NCBI GenBank assembly: GCA_947623465.1 | Contig: CANQGU010000007.1 | Coordinates: forward strand, 1 to 63,675 | Direction: 5' to 3' | DNA length: 63,675 nt | DNA from: an uncultured Clostridia bacterium | Lineage (GTDB): Bacteria; Bacillota; Clostridia; TANB77; CAG-508 | Part shown: positions 48,846 through 60,976 of the stretch, piece by piece | Layout of the letters: each line of letters opens with the position of its first letter | How positions within the stretch are numbered: the stretch's first letter is position 1 | Position numbers and translations under genes: made by a program | The notes under the pieces: model-generated | Seen by the model: only the letters and a program-made list of their open reading frames with translations | What the model was told of the DNA's origin: nothing | Databases searched by the model: none

Positions 48846-50444
48846 ATGAACACAAAATACATATTTGTAACAGGAGGAGTAGTATCAGGATTAGGAAAAG
48901 GAATAACAGCAGCATCACTAGGAAGACTTTTAAAAAACAGAGGATATAAAGTAACAATACAAAAATTTGACCCATATTTAAATGTTGACCCAGGAACAAT
49001 GAGCCCATATGAACATGGGGAAGTTTTTGTAACAGATGATGGAGCAGAAACAGACTTAGACCTAGGTCATTATGAAAGATTTATAGATGAAAACTTAACA
49101 ACAAATTCAAGTGTAACAATGGGAAAAGTATATTTATCTGTTTTAGAAAAAGAAAGAAGAGGAGACTACCTTGGAAAAACAGTTCAAGTAATACCACATG
49201 TTACAAATGAAATAAAAGAAAAAATATACAGTTTTGAAGACACAGATGTAGATATAGTAATTACAGAAATTGGGGGAACTGTAGGAGACATAGAAGGTTT
49301 ATCTATAATTGAAGCAATAAGACAAGTTGGATTAGAAAAAAACAAAGAAGATGTATTATATATTCATGTTACACTTCTTCCATATATTACAGGTTCAAAT
49401 GAAATAAAATCAAAACCTACTCAACACTCTGTAAAAGAGCTTCAAAGTTTAGGAATTCAGCCAGATATTTTAGTATGTAGAACAGAGCAAGAAATACCAG
49501 ATACAATTAGAGAAAAACTAGCATTATTCTGCAATGTACGTAAAACAAGTGTTATTCAAAATATGACAGCAGATTGTTTATATGCAGTTCCTTTAATCTT
49601 AGAAGAAGAAGGACTAGGTAGAGAAACATGTAATCATTTAAAATTAGATAAATTTGTACCAGACAACTCTAAATGGGAAGAAATGATAGGCAACATTAGA
49701 AATATAAAAAATGATAAAAAAGTAAAAATAGCAATAGTAGGAAAATATGTAAAACTTGAAGATTCATATATATCTGTTGTAGAAAGCTTGCAACATGCAG
49801 GATTTGAAAACAATGTTAAAGTAGAAGTAGAAATGGTAGATTCTGAAACTATTGTACCAGACAATGTAAAAGAAAAATTATCAAAATATGATGGAATAGT
49901 AGTACCAGGAGGATTTGGAGATCGTGGTATTGAAGGAATGATTGAAACTATAAAATATGCAAGAGAAAACGATATTCCATTTTTAGGAATATGTCTTGGT
50001 ATGCAAATGGCAGTTGTAGAATACGCAAGAAATGTTTTAGGATTAAAAGATGCAAATTCAGCAGAATTTAGTAATAAAACTCAAAATCCAGTAATACATA
50101 TAATGGAAGACCAAAAAAATATAAAGAAAAAAGGCGGAACAATGCGTCTTGGAAGCTATCCATGTGTTTTAAAAGAAGGAACTTTAGCACACAAAATATA
50201 TGGAAAAGAAAAAATAGATGAAAGACATAGACACAGATTTGAATATAACAATGACTACAAAGAAAGACTAGAAAAAGCAGGACTGATATGTTCTGGAACA
50301 TCTCCTGATGGAGAATTGGTAGAAATAGTAGAAATACCAAAACATAAATATTTTATAGCAGGACAATTTCATCCAGAGCTTAAATCAAGACCAAATAGAC
50401 CTGCACCGGTATTTATTGGATTAGTAAATGCAGCTAAAAAATAG
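48846..50444 (+). CDS. pyrG: CTP synthase
   Basis: A 532-aa enzyme that aminates UTP to CTP. N-terminal amidoligase ('[24 protein letters not shown]', '[25 protein letters not shown]') and C-terminal class I glutaminase with the Cys in '[17 protein letters not shown]' and His/Glu in 'FHPELKSRP'. SD AAAAGGAG. Confidence 0.97.
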   Translation: MNTKYIFVTGGVVSGLGKGITAASLGRLLKNRGYKVTIQKFDPYLNVDPGTMSPYEHGEVFVTDDGAETDLDLGHYERFIDENLTTNSSVTMGKVYLSVLEKERRGDYLGKTVQVIPHVTNEIKEKIYSFEDTDVDIVITEIGGTVGDIEGLSIIEAIRQVGLEKNKEDVLYIHVTLLPYITGSNEIKSKPTQHSVKELQSLGIQPDILVCRTEQEIPDTIREKLALFCNVRKTSVIQNMTADCLYAVPLILEEEGLGRETCNHLKLDKFVPDNSKWEEMIGNIRNIKNDKKVKIAIVGKYVKLEDSYISVVESLQHAGFENNVKVEVEMVDSETIVPDNVKEKLSKYDGIVVPGGFGDRGIEGMIETIKYARENDIPFLGICLGMQMAVVEYARNVLGLKDANSAEFSNKTQNPVIHIMEDQKNIKKKGGTMRLGSYPCVLKEGTLAHKIYGKEKIDERHRHRFEYNNDYKERLEKAGLICSGTSPDGELVEIVEIPKHKYFIAGQFHPELKSRPNRPAPVFIGLVNAAKK

Positions 50445-50534
50445 GAAATTCAATATGAACATTTTAAAATTATTATTTTTATATTAATTAAAATAAATAA
50501 AAGATGTCTGTATTGTCCGAAAAAGGAGAAAAAA

Positions 50535-51335
50535 ATGGAGCTTACAATTTCACAATATTTTTTATTATTTATTATATATTCTTTTTTAGGATGGTGTATG
50601 GAAGTTGCATGCAAACTAAAAGAATATAAAAGATTTATAAATAGAGGATTTTTAATAGGACCATATTGTCCAATATATGGATTAGGAGCAATTGCAATAA
50701 CTATTTTGTTATATAGGTATTCGTATGACCCTGTTGTATTATTTGTAATGAGTGTAATTACATGTATGATACTAGAATATACAACAAGTTACGTTATGGA
50801 AAAGCTATTTAAAGCAAGATGGTGGGATTACAGCAGGCGTAAATTTAATTTAAATGGTAGAGTTTGTTTAGGAACAGCTATTCCATTTGGAATATTGGGT
50901 TTAATTATATTCTATATTTCAAATCCATTTATAATAGGAATATTTAATAAGCTAAATACAAATGCATTAAATATTATTGCTATAATATTACTTTTAGTAT
51001 TTGTAATTGATATTGTAATTTCAACAGTTATAATTATAGGATTTAGAAAAACTGCAGTTCAAGTAGGTAAAGAGGGAACACAAGATAATACAGAAGAAAT
51101 AACAAGAAAAGTAAGAGAAATTTTAGTTCAAAAATCTTGGTTACATAGAAGACTTGTTAATGCCTACCCAAAACTTATTGCAATTAAGCATAAAATAAAA
51201 AAGATAGAAAATGAAATTAAAGAAAGTGCTAAAGAAAAAAAGGAAGAAATAACTGAAAAAGTAGAAGATGTAAAAAAAGAAGTAGAAGAAAAAACAATAG
51301 AAGTTAAAGATAATACAACAGAAAAAAATAAATAA
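50535..51335 (+). CDS. CmpB-type putative ABC transporter membrane protein
   Basis: A 266-aa membrane protein of the 'ABC_trans_CmpB' (PF06541-like) family. 'FLLFIIYSFLGWCMEV', 'FINRGFLIGPYCPIYGLG', 'YTTSYVMEKLFKARWWDYS' and 'FNLNGRVCLGTAIPFG' are hallmarks. About five TM helices, then a long charged C-terminal coiled coil (about 205-266). SD AAAAGGAG. Despite the family name, transport has not been shown. Confidence 0.85.
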   Translation: MELTISQYFLLFIIYSFLGWCMEVACKLKEYKRFINRGFLIGPYCPIYGLGAIAITILLYRYSYDPVVLFVMSVITCMILEYTTSYVMEKLFKARWWDYSRRKFNLNGRVCLGTAIPFGILGLIIFYISNPFIIGIFNKLNTNALNIIAIILLLVFVIDIVISTVIIIGFRKTAVQVGKEGTQDNTEEITRKVREILVQKSWLHRRLVNAYPKLIAIKHKIKKIENEIKESAKEKKEEITEKVEDVKKEVEEKTIEVKDNTTEKNK

Positions 51336-51876
51336 AAATTAATATCAATTGAGGTAGAAAATAAAGGCTGAATGTCAATAGTTGGAGGTGGAAAAACTGA
51401 AAGTTTTTCTGCCTCAATATTTTTGTGGAAAATTTTTATATGAACTTAAAAGTTTAGTAAAATTTTCAAAACTTATTGCAAAAATAGACAAAATATGATT
51501 AAATAAAAACATGCAATAAATATTTTTGTATTGCGAAAAAAATTTGTAAATTTTTATATTATTAAAATTATTTAAAAAATTAACAATTTAATTTTAGCAA
51601 AAAATTATTTAAAATCTAAAAAATTAGATAAAAATCAAAAAGAAAGTTTAACATCAGAAAATCAAATTCTTAAAACAAAACAATTATAAATTTTAACTAT
51701 TTAAAATAAAAACGCTATAACTTTAGTTTTAGCTTAAATTTATAGTCTAGTTTATTATTTAATCAAAGTTTAAAAACAGAAAGTTAAAGTTTTAATACTA
51801 TTTAGCGAAAGGAGGATAGAAAGAACCAAAATAAAAGTAGCAAAGAAAATATTTATTGTAAATTCAAATAAAAATT

Positions 51877-51918
51877 TATATCAGACTACTTGAAGAAGTA
51901 AAAATAGTCTGATATAAT
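51877..51918 (+). promoter_or_regulatory. Promoter inside a 12-bp inverted repeat
   Basis: TATATCAGACTA (51877-51888) and TAGTCTGATATA (51905-51916) flank TTGAAG (51890-51895), 17-nt spacer and TATAAT (51913-51918). The -10 overlaps the right arm. Transcripts would start a few nt before the gene. Conserved in copy 2. Confidence 0.65.
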
Positions 51919-51931
51919 GGAAAGGAATCAG

Positions 51932-52908
51932 ATGAACAAAGAAAAAACAAACAATAATAAAAAAGCAAAAGATACATTAAATAAAGAAGGAAAAAAATTA
52001 CCGCTAAGTTCAGACATAGTATTTAAAAGAGTATTTTCAAAAGAAGAAAATAGAGGATTACTAAAAAGTATATTAGAAGCAATATTAAAGATAGAAATAA
52101 ACAAAATAGAAATAAAAAACCCAGAAATACCAAGAGAGCTAAAAGACAGCAAAGCAGGAGTATTAGATATAAAAGCAGAGATAAACGAAAATACTATCAT
52201 TGATGTTGAGATGCAGGTATCTAATATGAACACATTTATAGATAGAAATGAATTTTATTTAGTAACAACAGCAGCAAATGAAGCCAAAAAAGGAGAAGAT
52301 TATTACAAACTAAAAAAGACAATAACAATAGCACTATTATGTGAAAATATAATAGAAAGAAATAGCTATTTTCATACAGCACACATGAAATTTGAACCAT
52401 ATGAAAAAGAAACATATATAAATATGGGATATGAAAAAGAACAAGAAAGAGTAACAGACAAACTAGAAATGATATTTGTTGAAATACCAAAATTTATAGC
52501 AAAAAATCCAAGAAGTGAAAGCTTATTAAATCAATGGCTCTGGTTAATTGCTGGAAGGGAGGAAAAGATAAAGATGGCAAAAGAAAAACATGAAGAAATA
52601 GAAAAAGCAATGGAAGTAATAGACGAAATGAGTATGGATCCAAAAGAGTGGGAGTTGTATGAATCAAGAAGAAGAGCACAAATACTATATAATTGGGACA
52701 TGTCAGCAGCAAGAGAAGAAGGTAAGGAAGAGCGGAAAGGAAGAACGGAAAAGCCGAACGGAATAAACGAGCGGAATAAAAGAACGGAAAAAAAGAAAAA
52801 CAAATAGAAATAGCCAAAAAATTATTAACTTTGGATGTAGAAATAGAAAAAATTGTTGAAGCAACAGGATTAACAAAAGAAGAAATAGAAAAATTGAAAA
52901 CTAATTAA
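51932..52908 (+). CDS. Rpn-family PD-(D/E)XK nuclease, five tandem frameshift sites
   Basis: A 323-aa protein of the Rpn/YhgA-like (PDDEXK transposase-type) family; characterised relatives are recombination-promoting nucleases. The start at 51932 follows GGAAAGGA. 'LPLSSDIVFKRVFSKEEN' opens the domain; the catalytic core is 'VLDIKAEI' and 'IDVEMQV'. After codon 267 the frame meets CGG at 52733, 52746, 52759, 52772 and 52785. Skipping each C gives EEGKEEGKAEGINEGIKEGK, the typical EG-repeat hinge, and then 'IEIAKKLLTLDVEIEKIVEATGLTKEEIEKLK', the conserved family C-terminus. Unshifted, the protein would stop at 52807 without it. Confidence 0.92.
52733..52788 (+). other. Five C-GGA frameshift sites, 13-nt period
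   Basis: Sites at 52733, 52746, 52759, 52772 and 52785. Each unit is four codons plus one C. P-site codons GAG, GAA, GAA, GAG, GAA. Confidence 0.92.
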
Positions 52909-52924
52909 AAAAAGAAAATATAAG

Positions 52925-52959
52925 AGATGGTAGAGGAAACTTTACCATCTATTTTTTTA
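52925..52959 (+). terminator. Terminator after Rpn gene 1
   Basis: AGATGGTA (52925-52932) pairs with TACCATCT (52943-52950), then ATTTTTTT. Confidence 0.85.
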
Positions 52960-53000
52960 ATGAATTGGAAAATTTTTTTAAATTTTTTTACAATTAAATA

Positions 53001-53029
53001 TTGCATAAAAAAATATTTTGTGTTATAGT
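53001..53029 (+). promoter_or_regulatory. Promoter of the (AC)n leader and surface gene
   Basis: TTGCAT (53001-53006), 17-nt spacer, TATAGT (53024-53029). The same boxes occur in copy 2 (TTGCAT, 17 nt, TATATT, near 63490). Confidence 0.65.
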
Positions 53030-53095
53030 GAAAAATGAAGACAAAAAAAGTCGTATAAAAAATGAAAAAATTGATAAGAAAGTGAGTAAAAAATC

Positions 53096-53164
<69 letters not shown>

Positions 53165-53357
53165 TAAATAGAAATACTGTAACTCTAAGAGAGGCAGGTT
53201 TTTTAAGTATATTAAAAATTATAAGAAACTTGGACTATAAACATAGGTTTATGGTTTGGGTTTCTTTTTTGCGTTCCATAGGAAGGTTAAATCTTTTATG
53301 TTAGTTCAATTGTGTTTTACTGAATAATTAAAAATAAAAAAGAAAGGAAGAAATTTT

Positions 53358-56300
53358 ATGAAAGTTACAGAAAAGAATAAAGCCAAAAACAAAAGAGGAA
53401 TTACCCTAATATCATTAATAGTAACAATAATAGTATTATTGCTACTAACAGGAATACCAATCGTAATGATGGTAGGAGAAAATGGAATAATACAAAAAAG
53501 TCATGAAGCAAAGCATAGTGTAGAACAAGCAGAAGAACAAAAAGACCTAGACTTAAAATTATCAGAATATGTACTAGAAAAAGAAACAACAGATGTAGAA
53601 ATAAATGATTTTGTAGATAGGTTAGAAGATGAAGGAAAAGTAAAAGACCACACACAAAATGATGATGGAAGCTATGATATAGAAACAGATGGAGGATATA
53701 GTGCAGAGGTAAAGCCAGACCCAGATAATCCAGGAGACACAATAGTAGAAGTAGAGGGAAAGACAGACGAATTAAAACCAAAGATAACAGCGCTATATTT
53801 AAGCTCAACAACAAATAGTATAACAGTAAGAATAAAAATGAATATAAGAAGAAAAAATGCAACTTATAACATATTATATAGACCAGAAGAAGGAGAAATA
53901 GAAGGAGAAGAAATAGACGAAGAAGAATACAAACAAGCAAAAACTGATACATTAGACCCAAAAACATATACAAATGGAGATGAAATTTTATATACTATAC
54001 CAGACTTAAAGCAAAATACAAAATATAGCATAAAAGTACAAGCAATAAATGATATAGGAACAGACGAACAAACAAAAGAGATAACAACAAGAGAAATACC
54101 AAGAGCAGATGACACAGAACAAGGAATACAAATAGGAGAAGTAACATGGAATGACGATGGAACAGCAAATCTACATGTAGAAAAAGGACATGGAGAAACA
54201 GTAGATGATAAAGATATAAAAGTACAATATAGAATAAAAAGAAATGAAGATTATGTAGATAGTAATAACGGAGATGAAGGTTGGAAAGACGTAAAAAACG
54301 GAGTAACAGAAAACTTAGAACTATGGGACGAAGTAGAATTAAGATATAGTGATGGATTAAATAATGGACCATCAAGAAATACAAAGATAGAAGATACAAA
54401 TAAACCAAATGTAGAAATAACAGTAACAAACACAACAACAAATTCTATAACAGTACAAACAGATATAACAGATGGAGAATCAGGATTTGATGAAAATGTA
54501 ATATACACATACTATATAAAGAAAAATACTGAAGAAACATACTCAGAAGAAAGTAAAAAAACAATAACAGCAGAAAGAGGAGATGAAGTAAGAAGAGCAA
54601 GCAATACTTATACATTTACAAACTTAGAACAAACAACAAATTTTGACGTAAAAGTAGTAGTACAAGATAGAGCAAAAAATGAAAATACAAATGAAACATC
54701 AGGAATAACACAAAAAATGCCTGAAGGAAATGATCAAAAAGAAGGTATAAATTTTACAAATTTACAATGGAACCCTACAACGCATCAAGCAAGTATAACA
54801 GCAAGCAAAAGAAATACAACTACAATATATAAAATAAGATATAGAAAAAATGAAGAACCAGATAAAGATGAATATACCGAAATAGATGGAAACGAAGGGA
54901 CAATAGAAGGATTATCACTAAATGATACAGTATATGCAAAACTATGGGATGGAACAAACTATGGTAGTTCTGCAACAATAAAAATAACAGATGGAGAAAA
55001 ACCTGAAGTAACAGTAGAAGTACAAGAAGAAAAAACAAGCAAAATAAGAGTAAAAGCAACAGCACAAGATAATGAAGCAGGACTACCAGAGCAAGTACAA
55101 TTTAAGTATTATATAAAAGAAAAAAACTCAGCAGGAGCAGAATATAGATTAATACAAACAAACACAGTAACAAATGAAGAAATTACAAGTAAACAAGGAG
55201 GAATAGCAACAGAAAACACTTATACATTTGAAAAATTAACACAAAACACAGACTATCAAATAAAAGTAGAAGTAAATGATAGACAGCCTAATACAGGAAT
55301 AGGAGAGAAAGATGGAAGAACAACAGGTTTACCAAGTGCAAGTGATGCAAATAATGGAATAAAAATAAGTAATCCTGAGTGGAATCCAGATGGAACAGCA
55401 AATATACCAGTACAAAAAGGCGGAACAACAGCAAATGATACAGATATACTAATTCAATACAAAATAGGGGAAAATGGTGAATGGACTGATTTGCCAGAAG
55501 ATAAAAAAGTACCAAATGTAAAATTAGGAGAAAAAGTACATCTAAAATATATAGATAGAACAAATGAAAGTGTAGAAACATTAACAACATTAGAAGATCC
55601 AACACCACCAAATATAACAATAACAACAACAGGGACAACAACAAGTACAATAACAGTAAGAACAGATGTAATAGATAAAGAGGCAGGATTGCCAGCAACA
55701 ATAACATATAAATACTATGTAAAAAAACAAAGTGATCCAAATTATCCAACAACTCCAATAACACAAAATGTAACAAGAGGTACAGATGTAAAAACATCGA
55801 CTAATACATGTACATTTGAAAAATTAGATCAAACAACAACATATGATATAAAAGTAACAGTAGATGACAGGACACCAAATACAGGAACGGCAAATACAAC
55901 AGGACAAACAAAAACCATGCCAAAAGGAGATGATACAACAGAAGGAATACAATTTTCAAGTATAACATGGAACCCTACAACACATAAAGCAAGTATAACA
56001 GCAACCAAGAGAAATACAAATACGATTTATACAATAAGGTATAGAATAGGATCAGCACCAGACAAAACTAACTTTAACGATTTACCAACAAATGGAACAA
56101 TAAGTAACTTAGAATTAAAAAATGTAGTATATGCAGAACTATGGGATGGAACAAACTATGGTGGTCCTGCATCAATAACAATAACAGATGGAACAGCACC
56201 AAAAGTTGAAATTACAAAAGGAACAATAAAGACAAGTAAAATAACAGTAACAGCCAAAGCACAAGATGATGAAGCAGGACTTCCAGAACAAGTACAATTT

Positions 56301-59300
56301 AAATACTACATAAAAAGAAAAACAGAAAATGATTCAGCATACCAATTAAAGAAAACAAATACAATAAATAATGCAGAAAAAGGAGGAACAGGAGGAACAG
56401 CAACAACAGATTCATACACATTTGACACTTTATCACAATCAACAGAATATACAATAAAAGTAGAAGTAGATGATAGACAACCAAATACAGGAAAAGGAAA
56501 TATAGATGCATCAACAATCGGTTTACCATCTGCAAGTGATGGAAGTAATGGAATACAAGTAGGAGATCCAGATTGGAGAGGAGATGGAAATGCAAATATT
56601 CCAGTACAAAAAGGAGGAACAGCAGCAAGTGATAGTGATGTAAAAATACAATATAAAATAGGAAGTGATACAACATGGCACGATCTACCATCAGATAATA
56701 AAGTGCCAAATGTAGGATTAAATCAAAATGTACAATTAAGGTATTCTGATGGAACAAATACAGGAGGAGAAAAAACAACAACCTTAAGTGATCCAACAGC
56801 GCCAACAGTAACAGTAACCAATACAGGAGTAACAACAAATTCAATATCAGTAAGTGTATCAGCGAAAGATTTACAATCAGGATTACCAGGTAATGTTATA
56901 TTTAAATACTATATAAGACAAAAGGGAACTAATACTTGGCCAAAAGAAACAACGACACAAACAAAAGCAAGAACTAATATAACAAGTGCATCAGACTCAT
57001 ATACATTTACAGGATTAACTCAAACGACAAATTATGAGATAAAAGTAGAAGCAACCGATAATGCAAGCAATACTGGAAATGGAACAGCTGAAGGCACAAC
57101 AACTGCGGTACCACAAGGAAGTGGAAATATAACATTAGGAAATCCAGTATGGTATCCAAATGCACATAATGCAACAGTAACAGTATCAACAAAAACAAAT
57201 TATAGAATACGTTATTGGACATCTGTAAACCCAAATCAACATATAGAAGTACAAAATAATGGAACAATACCAGTAAACCAAAATAAAACAACAGTATATG
57301 CAGAATTATGGGATGGAACAAATGCAGGAACAAATAATGCAGCATCAATAACAGTAACTGATGATAAAGGACCAACAATAGGTGATATAACAGTTACTAA
57401 AACAACAAAAGAAATAAAAGTAACAACAAGTGCAACAGATGCAGGATTTGGAATGCTACCTAACCCAACGTATAATTTCTATATAGCAAAGTCAGGTGAT
57501 TCATATCCAACTTCTCCGGCTGGATCAAGTACAAATGGAATATATAATTTTACAGATAGAGAACATAATACTGATTACAAAATAAAAGTCGAAGTAGCAG
57601 ATTACGTAAATAATAAAAATACAAAAGAGACAACAGCAAAAACAGAAAAAATGCCAGATGGAAGTGATGGAAAAAATGGTGTAACAATAGCAAATCCAAC
57701 ATGGAGTCCAACAAATCATAATGCAACAGTAGTAATCTCAAAGAAAAATTCAAATGATGGATATATATTACAATATAAAATAGGAAGAGACAATTGGACA
57801 CCAGTATCATCTGCAACAACTAATTCATATACAGCAACAGTAACAGATAATACAACAGTATATGCAAGACTATCAGATGGAAAAAATGTAGGGGCGCAAA
57901 CGACAAAATTAATAAAAGATACAAATCCGCCAACAGTTAGTACAGCAGATCAGGAGACAACAAATTGGGCAAAATCAAAGAAAATAAATGTAACAGCAAC
58001 AGATAGTGAATCAGGAATAGCAGCATATGCAATAACTCAAAGCGCAAATCAGCCAGCCGCAAATTCAAATGATTGGAACGCAAGTAATAATACAAATTGG
58101 ACAAGTCAAATAGGGTATGGAGCTGCAACATATTATGTATGGGTAAAAGATGTAGCGGGAAATATATCAACTACAGGAAAATCGGTTGTAATTAGTAATA
58201 TAGATACAACAGCACCAACAATATCAGTAAATAGTAGTACAACACCAGCAAAAAAACAAACAGCAACAATAACTATATCAGATACACAATCTGGGTTAGC
58301 AGCAGGAACGTATAATATAAATTATATATGGACAACAAGTGCATCGACATCCTCATATAATGGAAAAGCAACAATTACTGTAAAAGCTGGGGACACAAGT
58401 GGTTCTGTAAATGTAGAAAAAAGTACAGACACAGGAACATATTACTTACACGTACAAGGAGTAAGTTTAGCAGATACGGTAGGAAATACATGTTCACCAA
58501 CAAATAGAAATACTTTTGAGTTAGATAACCTAGGACCAACAATAACATTTGGAACAGCAAATAATAAAACTTATGCAAAATCACAAAAGTCAACAATATC
58601 AGTATCAAATGCGAATAGAGGAGCATCAGAATTAGATACAAATTCATACAGATATGTATGGGTAACTGGAACATCAACACAAGCACCAGCATATCCAGAA
58701 GATTCTAAATATACTAATGCATACACAAGTGGAGGAGAAGGAAGCAAGAGCGATGGAACAGGAGATAATTGGTATTTAACAGCTATAGCTAAAGATAGAT
58801 TAGGAAATGCAACAAAAGCAATAACAGGACCATTTTATTTAGATAATACTCCACCAAATAACACAGCACCAACAGTAACGGCATCAGCAACAAATGCATT
58901 ATCATTAACATTTACCCAAAAAGATGTAAATGCTGGAATTAATACATCAACAAAAGCATATCAATATAAGTTATCAACAGAACAGAATTGGCCAGCAAAT
59001 TGGACAAATATAAATTCTAATGTAGATACAGTAAGTATATCAGGATTAAAATCCAATACAAAATATGATGTAAGAACAAGAGTAAATGATACATTAGGAA
59101 ATGGATTAACAAATTCACTATCAAATTCAGCAACAACAAAAGATATAACAACACCAACAATAAATTTATCAAAATCAGATGGATGGACAAATCAAAGTAT
59201 AACGGCAACAATAAACTATCCAACAACAGGATTAACAAATGAGTACTACATAAAAACAGGAAATGATATAAGTTGGAAAACAGCTACAGGAAGTCCAATG

Positions 59301-60553
59301 ACACAAACAATAGGACAAAATTGTACAATAGGAGCAAGAACAAGAGATGCATCAAATAATGAAAAAGTAGCAACAAAACAAGTTACAAATATAGATACAA
59401 GTAATCCAAATGAAGCAACAATTACATTAAGTGGAACATCAGTAAAAAAAGGCGAAAAATTAACAGCTAGAGTTCAACAAAGTGATAATACAGGAGGAAG
59501 TGGAATAAGTATAAGTAACTGTAAATGGGAATTTAAAGCACAAGCTAGTGTGCTAGGAACAAGTTCAGCAAGCTATTCAAATACGTTTAGCAGCGCAGAT
59601 GAAACTATAAATCTACCAACAAGCACAACGGGTGAATATTATTTACACGTATTATCAGTAGATAGAGCAGGAAATAAAAAAGAGAAAATAAGTAGTAAAG
59701 TAACAATAAAACCAGCAACAGAAACTGCAAAGGAACTAGCAAATCAAGTTAAAGGAACAGATGCTAGTGGTAAGGGATCAATAATAGGAAGCAAAGTAAC
59801 AGGTTTAAAAACATCTTCAGCTTGCCAATCTTTAGAATGGTTGATTTTTGATGTAGATAGTGAAAATATATATTTAATATCTAAAAATTTTATAAAAGGA
59901 GGGATGTTCCCTAAAGGTCCGTATGGTAGTTATATAAAGGGAAGTCCATATACGTCGGATGATGAGTTTGCTTTCAACATGACTAATGTTATAGATGACT
60001 GGAAACGGTTTGTACTGGGTTAACGATGTTATGAAAAATCTGAATAAAAGTTACTTTGAGGTAGATAGGAAATCGGATTGCGAATATGATAGTTTTGCAG
60101 CGATGAGCTACATGTTGTATGAAGATTATTGGACAGAGTTGTATACAGGATTTAAAGATGGAAACGAACAAATAAATTATGTAATAGGAGGACCAACAGT
60201 AGAACAATTATTTACTTCATATAATAAGAAATATCAAACACAATACAGTGCAAAAGCAGATGGATTTGGATGTGGATACAAAATTGCAAAAACTCCAACG
60301 TCTCAATATTGCGACGAGTTAACAGGGTTGTTTAATGAAAGCGACAATACTTATGTATGTGATCCGGGTACAGGTACGAAACTATATTATTTGTCAAGCC
60401 CTTCGGGTTTATCGGGGGTGTACAGTCTTTTGGCTGGCACGCGGTGTCCGCTGGATAGGCTCAGCAAACTATTACGGGTTTAGACCTATTGTATGTTTAA
60501 AAAGCAATGTTGTTTTAGAAAAACAAACAAATGGAAGTTACAAAATTCAATAA
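53358..60553 (+). CDS. Giant prepilin-anchored FN3-rich surface protein, two frameshifts
   Basis: A 2397-aa protein. The N-terminus 'KNKRGITLISLIVTIIVLLLLTGI' resembles a type IV prepilin-like leader and helix. Then come alternating FN3/Ig-like modules; seven 'W-x-P/D-G-T-A/N-A-x-V' strands recur at about 200-residue spacing to residue 1450 or so, followed by Ig-like repeats ('DTTAPTISVNSS'). The last 250 residues form a C-type-lectin-like (DUF6273-like) domain ending 'GSANYYGFRPIVCL'. In-frame CGG at 60006 and 60442; skipping each C gives 'DDWK-G-LYWVND' and 'LAGT-G-VRWIGSANYYGFRP'. Probably a phase-controlled adhesin. SD AAAGGAAG. Confidence 0.85.
60006..60009 (+). other. C-GGT +1 frameshift site 1 in surface gene
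   Basis: 0 frame AAA CGG TTT, with stop five codons on; restored AAA (C) GGT TTG. Confidence 0.88.
60442..60445 (+). other. C-GGT +1 frameshift site 2 in surface gene
   Basis: 0 frame ACG CGG TGT; restored ACG (C) GGT GTC. It lies exactly 145 codons after site 1 in the shifted frame. Confidence 0.87.
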
Positions 60554-60635
60554 GATGAGTAAAAAAAAGGAACGCGAGATGGAAAAAATATATATACAAA
60601 TTTATATAATGTCATATAAAGGAGGGTGATATAGT

Positions 60636-60794
60636 ATGAAATTTAAAGTATCAAAAGAATTAGAAAAAATACCAAAAACGGTAAGAATAGATGATAAAGA
60701 TTGCGAAATAATAGAAAAGTTAGCAAAAGAAAATAGATGCTCATTTAACGCAATCATAAACAGCATGATAAAATACGCAATAGAAAATATGTAA
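60636..60794 (+). CDS. Small ribbon-helix-helix (CopG/Arc-like) protein
   Basis: A 52-aa protein. 'KTVRIDDKDCEIIEKLAKENRCSFNAIINSMIKYAIE' has the RHH pattern: a short beta strand, then two helices with 'S-x-N-x-I-I-N'. Excellent SD AAAGGAGGGTG 8 nt upstream. Could regulate the neighbouring surface or fic genes, or be a plasmid or phage-type repressor. Confidence 0.7.
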   Translation: MKFKVSKELEKIPKTVRIDDKDCEIIEKLAKENRCSFNAIINSMIKYAIENM

Positions 60795-60810
60795 TTTTAT
60801 AAAAAATTAG

Positions 60811-60868
60811 CCCTAGTCAAAACTGAATTTACACAGCTAAGACTAGGGTGTTATTTATATTTTTCATT
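60811..60868 (+). terminator. Hairpin after the RHH gene
   Basis: CCCTAGTC (60811-60818) pairs with GACTAGGG (60841-60848) over 22 nt, then a T-rich region. Confidence 0.55.
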
Positions 60869-60906
60869 TTTCATATTCTCAATGCATTGTTCCGTTAAAA
60901 TACAAA

Positions 60907-60952
60907 ATATTATTCCGATAATATTGATATTATTCCGGTAAAGTGGTATACT
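60907..60952 (+). promoter_or_regulatory. fic promoter with operator-like repeats
   Basis: TTGATA (60924-60929), 17-nt spacer, TATACT (60947-60952). ATATTATTCCG occurs at 60907-60917 and 60927-60937, exactly 20 nt apart, one copy upstream of the -35 and one in the spacer. TATTAT-tccg-ATAATA within is palindromic. A binding site for the HTH of the Fic protein is plausible. Confidence 0.6.
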
Positions 60953-60976
60953 AAATAATAGATTGGAGGGATAAAT

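Noticed and set aside
60335..60553. Separate small gene at the end of the surface locus
   Set aside because: It is the continuation of the surface protein after the second C-GGT site.
59750..60553. Diversity-generating retroelement target
   Set aside because: The lectin-like tail is reminiscent of variable proteins, but no reverse transcriptase or template repeat is in the window.
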